Of a stretch of 64,000 bases of DNA, positions 1-12,130 are shown in pieces (within the stretch, counting starts at the first letter, position 1; each line of letters starts with the position of its first letter). The stretch is from Gyrodactylus bullatarudis (taxonomy: Eukaryota; Platyhelminthes; Monogenea; Gyrodactylidea; Gyrodactylidae). Below the pieces are notes generated by a model, which made no database searches, had not been told where the DNA came from, and saw nothing but the letters and a program-made list of their open reading frames with translations. The position numbers and the translations under genes were made by a program. The DNA is taken from contig SSNU01000128.1 of assembly GCA_012064415.1 (NCBI GenBank), positions 108,459 to 172,458 of the forward strand. The letters are read 5' to 3'.

Positions 1-1
1 T

Positions 2-94
2 TATGCCAGACCAGTTATGGAATATTGTTCGGCAGCATGGAAGCCTGAAGGTAGAAAAGCTGAACTAAACTCTCGGAACAACTCTCTTTGACTT
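2..94 (+). mobile_element. LINE reverse transcriptase C-terminal scrap
   Basis: A short open frame entering from the left edge contains RPVMEYCSAAWKP, which matches the block near the end of the reverse transcriptase of jockey/CR1-type non-LTR retrotransposons (R-P-hydrophobic-E-Y-W-P). It stops within 31 codons. Nothing else of a LINE follows, so this is the clipped end of a copy lying left of the window. The family assignment is from the motif only. Confidence 0.6.
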
Positions 95-3000
95 AGAAGA
101 GGGCTGAAATCAATTTTCCTTATCAAATAATCACCTAAAGTAAACTCTGACGCCAAGGATTACGATATAATATTCCAGAATTTGGCATCCTAAAAATGCT
201 GGCAATATTTGATAAATGTAAAAAACATATTAAAAAATCTCAAAAGATCAATCAAAAACCTAAGCTTAAATAAATTTTAAAATGTCCCTGTATCTGACAC
301 AATCTTCATTTCAGAGAACATAGTGACCACACTCAAATTTCTGTCTATGAAAGGTATAGAATATTCATCATACAACTGTCCAGAAGTTTTGTTTGTAGAA
401 TAGATTATTCAAAAATAGGCCTTCTTCAATCTAAAAGCCAAAAGAAACAAGTACTTGTATTTGACTAATTGGAAATATCTCTCGATAAAAGTTTGTATTA
501 ATTTAAAAAGTATAATTTGATATATTTGATACATTTGCACGTATCCATCAGTTAACGTGAGTATACATTTACTAAAATAGAATCATTTTTAACTCAAGTT
601 TTCTATCCATCTTCTCTTGTGTATGTGTACGGTGCAAAAATTAAATGGAACTTGACAAACATCTCTCCTAAGCTACAGCTATTGCCATGTAAAGATGAGA
701 AATTTATTTCCATCAATCTAACCTGAAGTAATCAATAAATATTAAAACACATATTACTCAGGGATATCAGCTATGTTTGCTGTGATCTTGAAAAAAATAT
801 TCAAATTAGGAAACAAATGAAGAAGGAATCCTCGTATTCTATATTCTTTTTCATTATAATCTGAATTGAGCAAATCTCTTCAAATGTTTACTGATGGGCT
901 GCTCAAAGATTTTAAATGTTGGAATTTAGCATAGATTGAGAATTAGAAAAATGGCTGTATTTCCATCAAAAATCATTTTTACATTCTCTTTTAGAGGGAT
1001 TATCAGAGGCTGGATTTCAGAGAGTATCTCATCGATATCAGGTTCTTGATCGAAAGCCTTCATTTATTGTAGCATTCATAAATTTTCATATCAACTTGCT
1101 ATTTCTATCACAGATCATTTCAGCAAGTCATTATTGTTCGTCTAAGCTTCGGAAAATACTTTGTCTACCACTTATTAGATAGAAAACCTATTAATCTCCT
1201 GGAATACGCAATAATCTCAGGTCTATCATCCGTCAAACTATTGCTAATTCAAAGAAAGTTGAATTTTTCTAAAAAATTAAATCTTGTTTTAAACGATGTT
1301 TTGAAAACCCATTTCCCAAAGTCACAGATAGAAAGTAAGATAAAATTTATCTCACCAAAAAAATTGCGTTAAAACTAGTGGATAAAAACTTTGAGCTCAA
1401 AAATTGAAAATGTGGTTCATTCTCAAAAGAAGTTTGCTAAACCTGTCGATAAAAATGCAAAATTACATCCTTTCCAAATTGGAAATATCAAAATAATAAT
1501 AAATTTGAATTTATCTCTGAAGGGACTTTAATTATCTATCTCTAATGGAAAGTTAGAATATAATTTTTGAAAAACAATTTTAAATTATTAATTTTTATTC
1601 TGATAGAATTCTGTATAAATTTTCCATTTAATAATTTATTCGTTGATAGAAATAAATACGTTGTAGATAAGTGTACTTGATGGGATTTTTACTGAATTTA
1701 TTATTAACTCAATACGGAATTAAATGAATTTTGAGTAGATAGATATTATTTCATTCAAACATACAGCCTCGATTTTTTTTAGTGTACCCTTCAGCCAATC
1801 GAGAGAATCGTGAGATTTTTCAGTAAAACCATAAAAGAAGGTTTCTTACGACCTTTACAGAATAAAAAAATTTACTGGAAATGTTCACAAGATTTATAGT
1901 TAGAAGAAAAGTATCGAACTTGAATCTTACAATCCTTTTTTATTTGAAGATATCAAGATCTCTGAATAATCAACTGATGAAAATTTAGGTTCATCCCTGA
2001 ACTTTGATTGGTAAGCGAAATAAAGCGTTGTTCCATCATTTAGAAACTCAAGATTGTCTTCATTTGCGTAATGAATACTAAGATTGAAAAACTCAAAATT
2101 CTCAAAGTCTCTAATCTTTTCACCAATGAACACAAATACGAAATAGAAATTCGATAGTTTTAAATTTGTTTAAATAATAAAATTCATGAGCTAATTTTGA
2201 AGATGAATCACGGGTGAAAAAATCGTACTTTCGATTAGATGTATTTCCTTCAAAACCGGACGCCGCGTTTAAAAATTAGTAAAGTAATCAATAATTATAT
2301 CGCTGTAGTACAATGCTGTACTCTAGTTAAAGCGAGCCATTAGTTTAATAAAGAAACATCAAAATGTATACTTCGTGAGTATAAATTATTCTGTTTAATT
2401 AAACAACGTATCCAAATGAAGGTATAGAATCTTGGCTTAACGCTCGCCTAATTATGGACGTAGGGAGACGTATCGAATTTCGTGAAAGGCATTGATCTAA
2501 TAACTTTTGCTGTTTTGCATTCATTTTCTCTATCATTCGAATAGTAATAATGAATATTGATAACTTCTTCATGGTTAGAAAATGACTCTTTTTCAATTAT
2601 ATTTCACCCAAGAGAATATGGAAATTTAAATTCTTGCCCCATACTTTTTTGATATCGAGGAAAATAAATCAATTTCTCAAAATATTATGATTGTGATGAA
2701 CAATAGAGCAAATACACTTCATTAAAAATATACAAAATTTTCCTATAATTCACAAGAAGATTCATTTATGATCTTATCTTGAAAATGTTTGTTAGTTTCA
2801 AGCTTCCTACGAATAGGGGATATTTGATAACTGGACACACAGCTAATTAAGTTAATATGAATATGGGGATTTAGGATTTTTACAAAATTCTCAATATTTG
2901 AGATTTGATCAAGAATTTTTGGAATCTAGACAATGAAGCCCATAATAACCAAATGAAATAAAAAAATTGTGAAAACCTTTATGAACCTCGATTTAGTGCT

Positions 3001-3845
3001 GAATTCCCTTTTTTTGCTGATTTCAAAGTGAGAGAATGATCCAAAGTTAATTCTTAGGATCCCAATAAGACAAGGTAACTTGTATCACAATAAAATTTTT
3101 AATTAATTCGGAATCATGAAATCAAAATTCGATTTTCACAAGATGATGAGATAATTCTCAAAATCTGATTCAATTTCCAACAAAAAAATTTTGTAAAATA
3201 TTAGATTTTCTGTATTTTTCTCAGACATTAATTTAATCCAGAAATTTTGAGGACTTTTGAACTCATAATCTTGAAAAGATTTTAGGGGATAAAAGCGGTT
3301 CTCAATTGACCCCCCCCACACCACTTAAAGAACGGCTCAAAATAGCAATGGATTTTATCTACAGTCTTTCTGGGTGATTTTTACTGTCTCACTTTCTGAC
3401 AGACTAAATGAGACTTTGTTATTGAATAGAAGATTGCTACAAAAGAAGATTTGTATAATTTAATTTATAGAATTAGTTTTTGTCCCCTTGGATAATGATT
3501 TACTGATTTGTTCCCGAAATTAGAGGCATTCAATAATAATACAACAGACAATCACATAGAAATTTTTAATAAAGCTAAGTATAAATTTACAAGAATTCTT
3601 GGTGAGCGCTTCTTTATTGCTGCATATAGCATGTTCTTTCATGAATAAAATACGGTAAATTATTCAAGAATTAGTCCACAGCAAACTATAAGCATTTTTA
3701 CTGAAAGAGGTTTGCATGAAAATTTAAAAAGTTTCCGAATTTCTAATTAAAAAAATACTTGTGCACGAAAAGCAAAATCGTTTTAAAGTAATTTCTATGC
3801 ACAATAAATGGTACAAGTTTTGAGTTATTTTATAAACAATTAAAT
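95..3845. other. AT-rich region without recognisable genes
   Basis: I see no supported gene here. Open frames on both strands are short, AT-driven and lack family motifs or convincing splice structure. A stretch at about 1180-1350 recurs in altered form at about 52770-52890 inside the myosin intron (shared ATTAATCTCCTGGAATA and ACCCATTTCCCAAAG-like blocks), so part of this region is dispersed repeat. A run of eight C lies near 3310. Confidence 0.5.
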
Positions 3846-5234
3846 CATCTCTCTGCCTCTTCCAATCAGCTCCGTGAGAGATTCGATACGGTCCTCAATG
3901 ACGCTAGGGTCCAATACAAGCAGCAAAAAATCGACTTCCCATATTTCACAGCAGATCATTATCATGCATTGACCTCAATCCGAAAAAACCCCGACGTACT
4001 TATATCAGATCTGGACAAAGGCTCAGGTATTGCTGTAATAAACCCGGACAAATATTACCGTAAGGGTTGACTCTTGATCAGTGATGCCCGGATGTTCAGA
4101 CAACTCGATATAATTGAATCAGAAAAGAGAGCAAATAAATTCCTAGCATCAGTGCACAGAAAAATTGACACCTTAATTGAGAAGAAGGCCATCTCCTCAG
4201 AGACAGCTAGAAGTATACGTCCAAATGGCCCCGGTATATGTAGCCTCTTACCAAAAATTCACAAAGGTACCGAGGACTTGAAATTTCGACCAATTCTCGA
4301 TATGACGCCTAGCCCACAACATGGATTAGTACAATGGTTGGCTGAAGTTTTAAAACCACTCAGAGATCATCTATGTCCGCACTCTGTTGTTAATGTATAT
4401 GATTTTATTAACAGACTAAGAATCAAAAACTCGTTTACTGGCCAGATGGTTTCCTTTGACGTCTCATCCCTCTTCACCAATGTGCCCCTGAATGAAACAG
4501 TCAACTTCATACGAAAGGTGCTTACAGACCAGCCTGAATTGATCAAATATGAGGATTCAACGACCATCCCAATGACGGTCGAGGGTGTCTTCTCACTTAT
4601 CTTTATGACAGTTCAAAATGTCAATTTCAAATCTGATGGCTCCTACTTAAGACAAAAAGATGGAGTTGCAATGGGTACTCCCCTTGGTCCACTCCTAGCT
4701 GACGTATTTTTAGACTCTTTAGAATCCTCCAAGATGGCCAACATCATCAAAGGTGCAAACTTGTATCTACGTTATATGGACGACACTTTCCTCCTGTTGA
4801 AAGATGACCAGGATCCAGATGAGATCTTCGCTGAACTTAACAAAATCCATCACCGATTAAAGTTCACAATGGAAAGAGAAACCAATAATTCCCCAAGTTT
4901 CCTCGAAGCTTCCATCGAGAGACGCCCAAGTACAGAAGACTTCATCTCTAGAATACACAGAAAGCCCGGTATACATATGCAATACATGCCATTTACTAGT
5001 TTCAATCCAATCGAAACAAAAAGAAGTGTAGTGAGAAGTGGATTTCTGAAAATACAGCGAATAGTCTCCACACACCTTCAGGAAGAGGAGCGGAAAAAGG
5101 TTATCAGCAGATTTGAACAATGTGGCTACCCGAAAGGATTTATTCGAAAACACGCCAGGGTGAAAGAGAAGGACAAAACAATTGACGAAACCCATACTAA
5201 ACACCTTTTACTCAAACTCCCATTCAAAGGATGA
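3846..5234 (+). mobile_element. Penelope-like element PLE-1, reverse transcriptase part (decayed)
   Basis: The frame encodes the RT of a Penelope-like retroelement, which copies RNA at nicked DNA or chromosome ends. Visible blocks in order are DLDKGSGIAVI, FRPILDM, FDVSSLFTNVPL with the first catalytic Asp, MGTPLGPLLADVFL, and YMDD with the catalytic Asp pair. It ends at LPFKG, the usual linker to the nuclease. The copy is dead: a TGA at 4068-4070 interrupts the frame just after DLDKGSG, and the N-terminal part upstream of about 3846 is missing. TTG at 4074 is not a credible start; the homology runs through it. The GIY-YIG half follows after a 586-bp interruption. Family assignment is secure from the motifs. 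Confidence 0.9.
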
Positions 5235-5820
5235 TTTATGAATTACTTATTAGATTTACCTATAATTTTACATAACAACATTCATATAAATTTCATTATC
5301 TCAACCATCTAACTCTATTATAATAACCATTCCAATATAGACATATTTTCCAAAAAAAAGGAAAAAAAAAATTTTTATACTTACATCCATGACTCATTGT
5401 AATCCAGATTACTAATTTCTATATTATAATATTGTACATATTACCCATTCTATCAATACAGATTTATTTTCTAACAAAAAAAAGGAGATGTCCCCAATTC
5501 CGTATTGAGAAACAAGTTGACAACAGAAATTTTCCCTGGACACAATCTCTGGCCTCTCCTCAATTACGGACAAATCTTTCGCCTTTTACTAAAGATTTCC
5601 GTGGGGAGGAGCAACTCAATGAGTGTAAACTCGATTTTTTGAGGCCCCTCATGGGGCTTTTAATTGCCCGGTGTGGCGTAGTGGTATCTCTCTCACCTCT
5701 CATTCGGACCCCTTTACTCTCGGTCCCAGGTTCAGACCCTCCCACACCGGGCAAATTAAACACTCTTTCTCTGTTCTCTTATTTGTACAACCATTAATCT
5801 TTATAATTCTGTAAATAAAA
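5235..5820. mobile_element. Insertion separating the two halves of PLE-1
   Basis: In Penelope elements the RT and GIY-YIG domains lie in one continuous frame. Here coding homology stops at LPFKG and resumes 586 bp later, at about 5821, with the sequence leading into the nuclease. The intervening DNA has no coding homology, contains A-rich tracts near 5350 and 5475, a GGCCCC/GGGGC hairpin near 5642-5660, and the tRNA-like sequence at 5666-5753. A Pol III-derived (SINE-like) insertion is the simplest reading, but I could not define target-site duplications, so the exact edges are uncertain. Confidence 0.5.
5666..5753 (+). ncRNA. tRNA-like sequence with box A and box B
   Basis: The 88-nt sequence starts GCCCGGTGTGG and ends CCACACCGGGCA, which pair as an extended acceptor stem. 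A box A-like TGGCGTAGTGG lies at 5674-5684 and a box B-like GGTTCAGACCC at 5729-5739. Box spacing of about 44 nt and a GGACC/GGTCC hairpin (5706-5710 with 5722-5726) resemble the long variable arm of class II tRNAs such as Ser or Leu. No acceptable anticodon stem forms and the T-arm to acceptor spacing is off by two, so this is a tRNA pseudogene or SINE head rather than a working tRNA. Confidence 0.55.
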
Positions 5821-6731
5821 ATGTTCGATTTCAAAAATAAAAAACACAAGGTACGGTTCCTGTCGAAGACAACAAAGTTGCTCAACGACCGCAACAAAGA
5901 TCCGGTCAATTGGCTCAATAGGAAAGGTGTCATCTGCGAATTCAAATGCTCCTGCAGCCAATCATAGATCGGCATGACTGTAAGACCCATTTTAGCTAGG
6001 ATCAAAGAGCATCTCAATCCCAGCAATGACGGTTCTTCTATACAGGAACATTTACGTACGACTAACCACCCAGCGGGAATCGAGAACTTCAGAATCAGAT
6101 ACGCCGCAGATCCAAAGCTCAGTAAGCACCAAATTCAAAAAGTCTTGGAGATAGCTGATGCGAAGCTAGTGAATGATGAGTTACCCTCGCTATGTGCACA
6201 GAAAATATTGGGCAGGAACTTGGGTTTCACTGGTGTCAACTTCCACAAAGCATCCAAGATTATTAAGAAAATTACAAAGATGACCGGAGGATCCCATGTG
6301 AGTCTTCCATCTCCAACTCAGAACTTAGACCCAAATCCGGAAATTTTACCCTCCTCCTCAACATCAGTTGATAAAAACAATCCGAGAGTGGTCCAATGTT
6401 CACCTCTACACAAATAAATGGATCAAACGATGATCCAGCAAGTATATTGGCGAAAACTCAAACCTCAACATCAGTTGATATTAACACCTCCTCTAGTTGC
6501 AAATCATCGAATGAATCCAACTCACAACACCCTAGTAACCAAATTGCTGCTGTACCCCACGATGATCGAAAGAGGTATTTTTCTCAACCAGAAGTACAAG
6601 CCCCTACTCCATCACGAAAAAGAAATCTGTCGACATCACCTATGCAACTAAAAAGAAAGGGGAAACAGAGAAGAGGATTACCAACTAATAATCAGACAAT
6701 AGATGTATTTCTCACAGCCCCAAGAGTATGA
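5821..6731 (+). mobile_element. PLE-1 GIY-YIG endonuclease and basic C-terminal tail (decayed)
   Basis: This is the C-terminal half of PLE-1. The nuclease frame runs from about 5821 with GVICEFKCSCSQ, then a TAG at 5965-5967 exactly where the Tyr of the YIG motif is expected, then IGMT, the Arg of LARIKEHL and a conserved helical region to about 6230 (QKILGRN). The frame closes at 6415-6417, while a neighbouring frame (6396-6731) continues with a Ser/Thr/Asn-rich tail and a basic stretch (SRKRN, LKRKGKQRR) that resembles a nuclear localisation signal. The stop and the frameshift show that this copy cannot make an active nuclease. A partial copy of the same tail lies at 63845-64000, and the 3' end recurs at about 47220-47490. 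Confidence 0.85.
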
Positions 6732-6828
6732 GCACATTCAACCCCCATTGGTCAATCTTGGATGAATAATTGCTATTGGTCAGATTTTATAATGTTCTTA
6801 AACTTGCATGTATATAAATGTATCTAAA

Positions 6829-6887
6829 GTCGGTGTTGGTCTGAAGAGAACCGACGAAAATAAAGCTTTATTCACCAATAATCCTTC
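6829..6887 (+). ncRNA. Hammerhead ribozyme at the PLE-1 3' end
   Basis: All core parts are present in order: CTGAAGA (6841-6847), a stem II reduced to one G-C closing pair over six nt, GAAA (6856-6859), a fully palindromic stem III (AATAAAGCTTTATT), and C as the cleavage nucleotide. Stem I forms from GTTGGT before the core and ACCAAT after the cleavage site, six pairs with one wobble. Hammerheads are known from the terminal repeats of Penelope-like elements. A short ATG frame (6907, Met-Thr-Ser-Ser) follows, as expected if the ribozyme sits in a pLTR ahead of the next ORF start. Cleavage activity with such a short stem II is uncertain. Confidence 0.7.
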
Positions 6888-6892
6888 GTTCG

Positions 6893-9800
6893 TTCTTAAC
6901 ACTAGCATGACTTCGAGTCAGCAAGCTTAAAATGTCACAACATTATAAAATTTAATCTTATCATTCATTTTTAAAGGTTTGAAAATCTATTAGTAGTAAT
7001 ACAGTGTCTAGTGGTACTGATCAGATCAGAAAAATGGCATGCAGTAAACAATTTGACTGACTTTTTATTAGAATTGGCTGCATTTTTGATTTGTTGTTCA
7101 ATTTTTTCTCAAATTCTGTTATGGCGGTCAGTGGCTTTCAAAGTTTAATGCGAGATTCATACCAACTCAACACCCTCCCCAATATAATATACCATTCTGA
7201 GCAGAATTAAATTCTCTATCGATTGATCTGAGAATCTCAACTTTTTGAAAATTTTAGACAAAAATTTATACCATGACCCTAATAGACCTACTTCAAAGTA
7301 CAATGAATTTTTTTTTATTTATCGAAAAACTGTGAATTTACACAAATGTACACAAATGAATGGAGGAGTAGTTTTACACTCCCCAAATACGGTTCTCACC
7401 TGTATTTGAAGCCACTCTGAGTGATTCTATCTTTCTTATTTCAAGCTCAAATTTTCAACAAATTTGAATATGTCATCTATGTCTAGCTCTCTATTACTAG
7501 AATGATTTTCTAAGTCATATCTCTTAAAATAACAGATTTCACTATTTTGGATCCAAACTCATTCAATTTAACACCATTCGATGCAAAATAAAAAAGTTGA
7601 GTCAACGGTGTAATTTCCATTCCAAAATATTGCCTTAGAGCAGTTGTAATCAAACTTGAAATCAGTCTTGGATTTTTTCAATTCATTTCAATTTTTTTGG
7701 AAAATCAACACGAAAAGTCGTTTTCACAATTGAGAGACCCCTCTATATACCAAAGCAAACAACTACGTCATACTCTTTCTCACTGAGTCATCGTATAGCG
7801 GACCCCCTTTTTCCTATTTCTGTTAAAAATCATAGATTTCTAATCTAACATTAATCAGCTTTAGATATGTGAAATTATCGACCAATTTACTAAAAAATAT
7901 GCTTATTATGAAATTCCTTGATATAGGATGAATTGGAACATTTTCAGCCCACATATTCCTTACAAAAAGAGATTCTGAATATTAATCAATATTGTGTGTA
8001 AGCAAAAACATGAAATTTTCAATAAATAAAATAACGAATTTTTTTCCTATTTAATCCGAAAGCCTGACGATATGTATATGATAAAATTGTATTTCTAGAT
8101 GCATAAGGAATTTTATTAAGAGAAACTAACCCCTCAATTGCATCTGGAGCAATTTCAAATTATTTTAACAGAGCTATTTGTTATATTCTCAACATCTGTG
8201 GTTTGTCTCAATATTGGTATTTACTTTGATTTTGCGTTTGATCAGTTCATTCTGATTTTCAACATTGAATAACAAAAAATTTCTGAAAAATATGGTAATT
8301 TTTCAAATTTAGATTGGGCGCCAAAATCCCATCTAATCGAGATTTGAGTTGATAATTTTTATTGATTTTTTAGTAGGAGTGAGGTCAAAAAAAGTATTTC
8401 AGGAGCATAATTAGACAGGAAGGCTGAATATCATTCCCACAGTTTTTAGGGGATTTTGAATTATTGAAATTTCATGAATTTTGAAGTGGTGAAAATTATC
8501 AAAAAATCGAAATTCAGCTCCTTAACGATAATATGCATTGGATCAGATTTAGCATAGTTTATTTTCTTGTTTACTTAGGATCCTTAAGAACTTCTTTTGG
8601 CTAGACAACCAATTTAAAATCAATAAAAATTATCAGTTCAAGGTTCGAAAATCTAAATTTGAAGAGTGACCATGTTACATTTTTTTGTATTTATAAAAAT
8701 ATATTTTTCCTCTGAATCTTTAATATATTTTAATTTTCAATAAAAATCATAGATCCCCAACTTCAACTAGCTTTATAATAAAATTTAGGCAATTTAAGAA
8801 AATTTCAGAAGAATTCGTAGCTTTCAAATTTATTCTACAATTTCAAGTTAGGTATAGAAAATGAGACCAGGGAACGAGTTTCATGAAATCTTTATTATTT
8901 ATTGATTCAAAGTAATTTTTAGCAAATTAACTCATTAGTGCTAGAGCATAGAGTACAAATTCAGTACAAAAGCTTCGTAATTTTAAAGATTCGACGTAAA
9001 TTCTTCATGAATACGACTGTAATTATTATTTAGCAGTATACTAAGAGAAGAAAAAATACAAGAGAATATCCAAGCAAAGAAAAACACAAGAAACTGTGAA
9101 CTACCTTTTTTTATCAAGCCAGAAATTAATATTATAACTGCTACTACTATTACTACTGATCAATTACATACATTTTATGCTTTATTGGTAAGGTAGTAGA
9201 TTTATTCATTCAAGATTCATACACCCTCCATTGGCATTCAATTCGATAAACTTTATCCCGATCTAAACAAGGGGGAAAGAAATAAAAAAAACTCTATGAA
9301 GCAATAAGGTAGAAAGAAGATGAATAGAGTGTATTTCGGTATCTCTTTTTGGCATTTCATAAATACAGTAATTTTCCCTATCAAAATATCCGGAGAGAAA
9401 GACTTAACTTGTAATCTCTCTATGCAATAGGAATAACAAAGATTCAATTGAAGCTAAAGTTAAATTAAAGAAAGTACAGACTGATAAATTACAGTACATA
9501 AAGTAGTGATATAGTTGGGATAAAAATATGAATTGGAGATGTGTTTATTTATGAAAGTCTCATGTTTACTTGAAATACTACTATATATATTCTTTCAGAA
9601 TGTGGAGAATTTTCACTTCATGAATTCTGTCTTTCCAATTGAACGAAATTGAATTAAATCAATGCAGAAAAGCAAAGAATTTCCTTTTTATAGCAAATTT
9701 AACTAGACCAAGATCATGAACCTCTTTTAAAGCAGCCCGTCAAACTTGATAAATCTAAATTTTTTATCGACTATGGCGCATTCCAATCATGTAATTAATT

Positions 9801-10401
9801 GATGAAATGCCTTGAAAAACACATCAAACCTTTTAAGGTCTGTTCTTCAAGGAGATCCACACTATTTGAAGTAGTCTACTCCATAAGTCTATCACTGAGA
9901 AACAGATCCAAGATTTTGGAATTTAGATTGAATTGAAATGCATATGGAAACCAGAAAAAGTATCTCAGATTATAATCACTCTGTATTTTTTATTACTTCT
10001 TAATCTGAATACCTTTGAATAAGGCTCAATAACTTAGATTCAAGCGAAACATTAGCGGAAAGACCGTTAGGTTTATTTTTCAACTTAAAATGCAATTGTG
10101 AATGCTTTTCGAATATGAAAATAATTTCAAAATAAAACTATTATGCGTGAAATTTTCCCCTCTTTTGAATGGTATCAATTTAATTTAGATATGTACTTGT
10201 TTGCCTCTTTTAAAATTCAACTTATGTGGTAAATGATTTTACAAATTTCGCTTTTTACAGTTAGGAAAATTCTGATCCCAAATTTGAATTTCAATATCTC
10301 GAGATTCTCGATAAAAATTTCTTTTTCAATTTACCACTCGTGTATTCATTATAGAAAAATTTTCAGAGTTTACTTATTTTTATTTTAAGATTTCATTTAA
10401 G
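6893..10401. other. AT-rich region without recognisable genes
   Basis: I find no supported gene. Short frames on both strands lack motifs. A block at about 8345-8430 (TTTTTATTGATTTTTTAG, then an ATTAGACAGGAAGGCTGA-like segment) recurs at 44160-44250 and 62590-62685, so it belongs to a dispersed repeat family. The rest is low-complexity A/T sequence. Confidence 0.5.
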
Positions 10402-10692
10402 GTTCAGCGAAAAATTGGGCCTAGTACATCTATTGTGAGTAACCAATCAGATTCATTTGAATTCTTAAAAGTGGGGGATCATGGTGTAAGGTCTATTCGA
10501 GCCTATTATTATTCAGTATAAAACTGCCTATATCCACATTATACTTAATCTATGGTTCGTTTAAGATTCAGTCTATTCAATGGAGAGCATTCATGTGATA
10601 TGATTAAATCAAGATAAAAATTGAGAACTGGCCAATGAATCTGATTACGCACAATACTCATATTGAGTGGTAGGCCCAATTTTTCGCTGAAC
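10402..10692. mobile_element. 291-bp inverted-repeat element (MITE-like)
   Basis: The left end GTTCAGCGAAAAATTGGGCC is exactly mirrored at the right end (GGCCCAATTTTTCGCTGAAC). Complementarity continues inward in imperfect form for some 50 nt (for example CAGATTCATT on the left pairs with AATGAATCTG on the right). The interior has no coding potential. The size and ends fit a non-autonomous DNA transposon. No convincing target-site duplication is visible. Confidence 0.75.
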
Positions 10693-10983
10693 TTGAAACG
10701 AATTGCTACCTTTTCAACTCTAGAAAGTTTTATGGGAAGATTCTATTCGATATCAAAAATTAAATAAAAATTTAAAAAAAGAAATGACTCGGCGTCTTAC
10801 AGGACATGAATCATGGTTTTCTTTCTGTACACAAATTTAGAGGGAGAAGGCAGTAGTTGAAATCGGAACCCTCTACTCATTATCTAAATCTACATTGACA
10901 AAATTGCATGCCTAAAAAGAGAGGTTTTGTTACACTCAATTTTTAGAACAAGCACACTATTTTATTACAGTAACGTTACATTC

Positions 10984-11960
10984 TTAACTCACTTCTGAGT
11001 CATCCAAGTAACTAATGTACTCTAAATGCCATTTTTGTTGAATTCTAACTTCGTTTGTAATTCGCAGGGCGAACTCGGCATTGAGACATCTCCAATTTTG
11101 AAAGATAATATTCTGGCTGTGGAAACCTTCATCATCATCGGATTGTGCAGACCCGATGTCTATAAATTGAATCAATATTTCATTTTTTGCCGGCTCTATA
11201 CATAAAATGTTGTTCCAGGACATTTTGAGTTTTGAAATCCATTCCCGATTGAAAATTTCTATTCCACACGGCATTAATCCAAAAATATGATCTTCAGATT
11301 CACAATCGCAAACATGGAAAAATTGTCCTTTTAAACGATTGAATCTATTCGCTAGTTTGATGTACTCGAGCATAGCCATTCCTCGACTGAGATTTGAGGA
11401 ATTTTTGTATAAAGTTAAAATTTTATCTCTGATTTTTTCAAAATTTCTAATATCATGATAATTAGTCTGCATCTCTGATAACAAAAACTGAATTCTGGAA
11501 AAATAAAGAGAACTTGAACTCACTCTTGACTATCGCCGTATTCAATAATAAGCTCAAAAAACAGCAAATGTATCAACTCAGATTGATCAAATAATAGATC
11601 CTTTTCTGAATGTACTGATAATTTTAGGCTCAAATAAATTTGATTTAGAATTGAGCAATCATATACAAAAGTAAAATCTGAGAGTTGGAATCTTATTTTG
11701 AAATATAATTTGACATAATCTCTGTAAATAATTGGTTTGAGATCAGATTCTGATCCAAGCCAAACTGATGAAAAATTCTTGTTTAGTGTCTGTAATCCGA
11801 AAAGTGATGGATTCTTAATACTGTACAGGCGTAAAAGAACTTTTAGAAAATGTTTCACTTTAATTAGCTGTAATTGAATTAGAAATCAATTTACTGTTCC
11901 ACTACATCTTATAAGCTGACCATCGAGAAATTCTACGTACAAGAATTTTGGTTCATACAT
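10984..11960 (-). CDS. FERM-domain protein (short, FERM only)
   Basis: Three exons on the minus strand, 11960-11895, 11867-11524 and 11494-10984, are joined by introns of 27 and 29 nt with GT/AG ends and matching phases, giving 306 residues. The start ATG at 11960 is followed by FLYVEFLDGQLIRC, the first strands of a FERM F1 lobe, then SLFGLQTL and WLGSESDLKPI, typical of the F1 end. LYFKIRFQLSDF and the following helices are the F2 lobe. FFHVCDCESEDHIFGLMPCGI and the strand pattern after it are the PH-like F3 lobe. FERM modules link membrane lipids and receptors to actin. Nothing follows the FERM domain, so there is no actin-binding tail, phosphatase or PDZ part. It is most like the FERM of PTP or FRMD proteins, but the subfamily is not resolved. 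UGDH lies head to head 170 bp away. Confidence 0.8.
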
Positions 11961-12130
11961 CCTTTCATTTTATTGTAACAAGTGTCTATCCATTGTTGAT
12001 AATTATTAATTTTCAAATTTACTCATTGTGAAGAAATAAAATTTTGATGGATTTAAACTTTAAATTTTAAAGTATAAGCATAAAAGCAATGTTTATGTGT
12101 TTTAAAAAATATTGGTGGTAATATAAAAAA
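11961..12130. promoter_or_regulatory. Presumed bidirectional promoter, FERM gene / UGDH
   Basis: The 170 bp between the two divergent start codons must hold both 5' UTRs and both promoters unless more distant non-coding exons exist. It is A/T-rich, with TTTAAA-type stretches near 12050-12070. I see no clear TATA box or factor motif. The role is inferred only from gene arrangement. Confidence 0.35.

Noticed and set aside
4068..4070. TGA inside the PLE-1 reverse transcriptase as a sign of a changed genetic code
   Set aside because: TGA serves as the natural stop of the myosin-tail gene (57638-57640) and other PLE-1 damage (TAG at 5965, frameshift near 6400) shows ordinary decay.
4367..5204. 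Minus-strand open frames opposite the PLE-1 RT
   Set aside because: They mirror the conserved RT frame and have no motif of their own.
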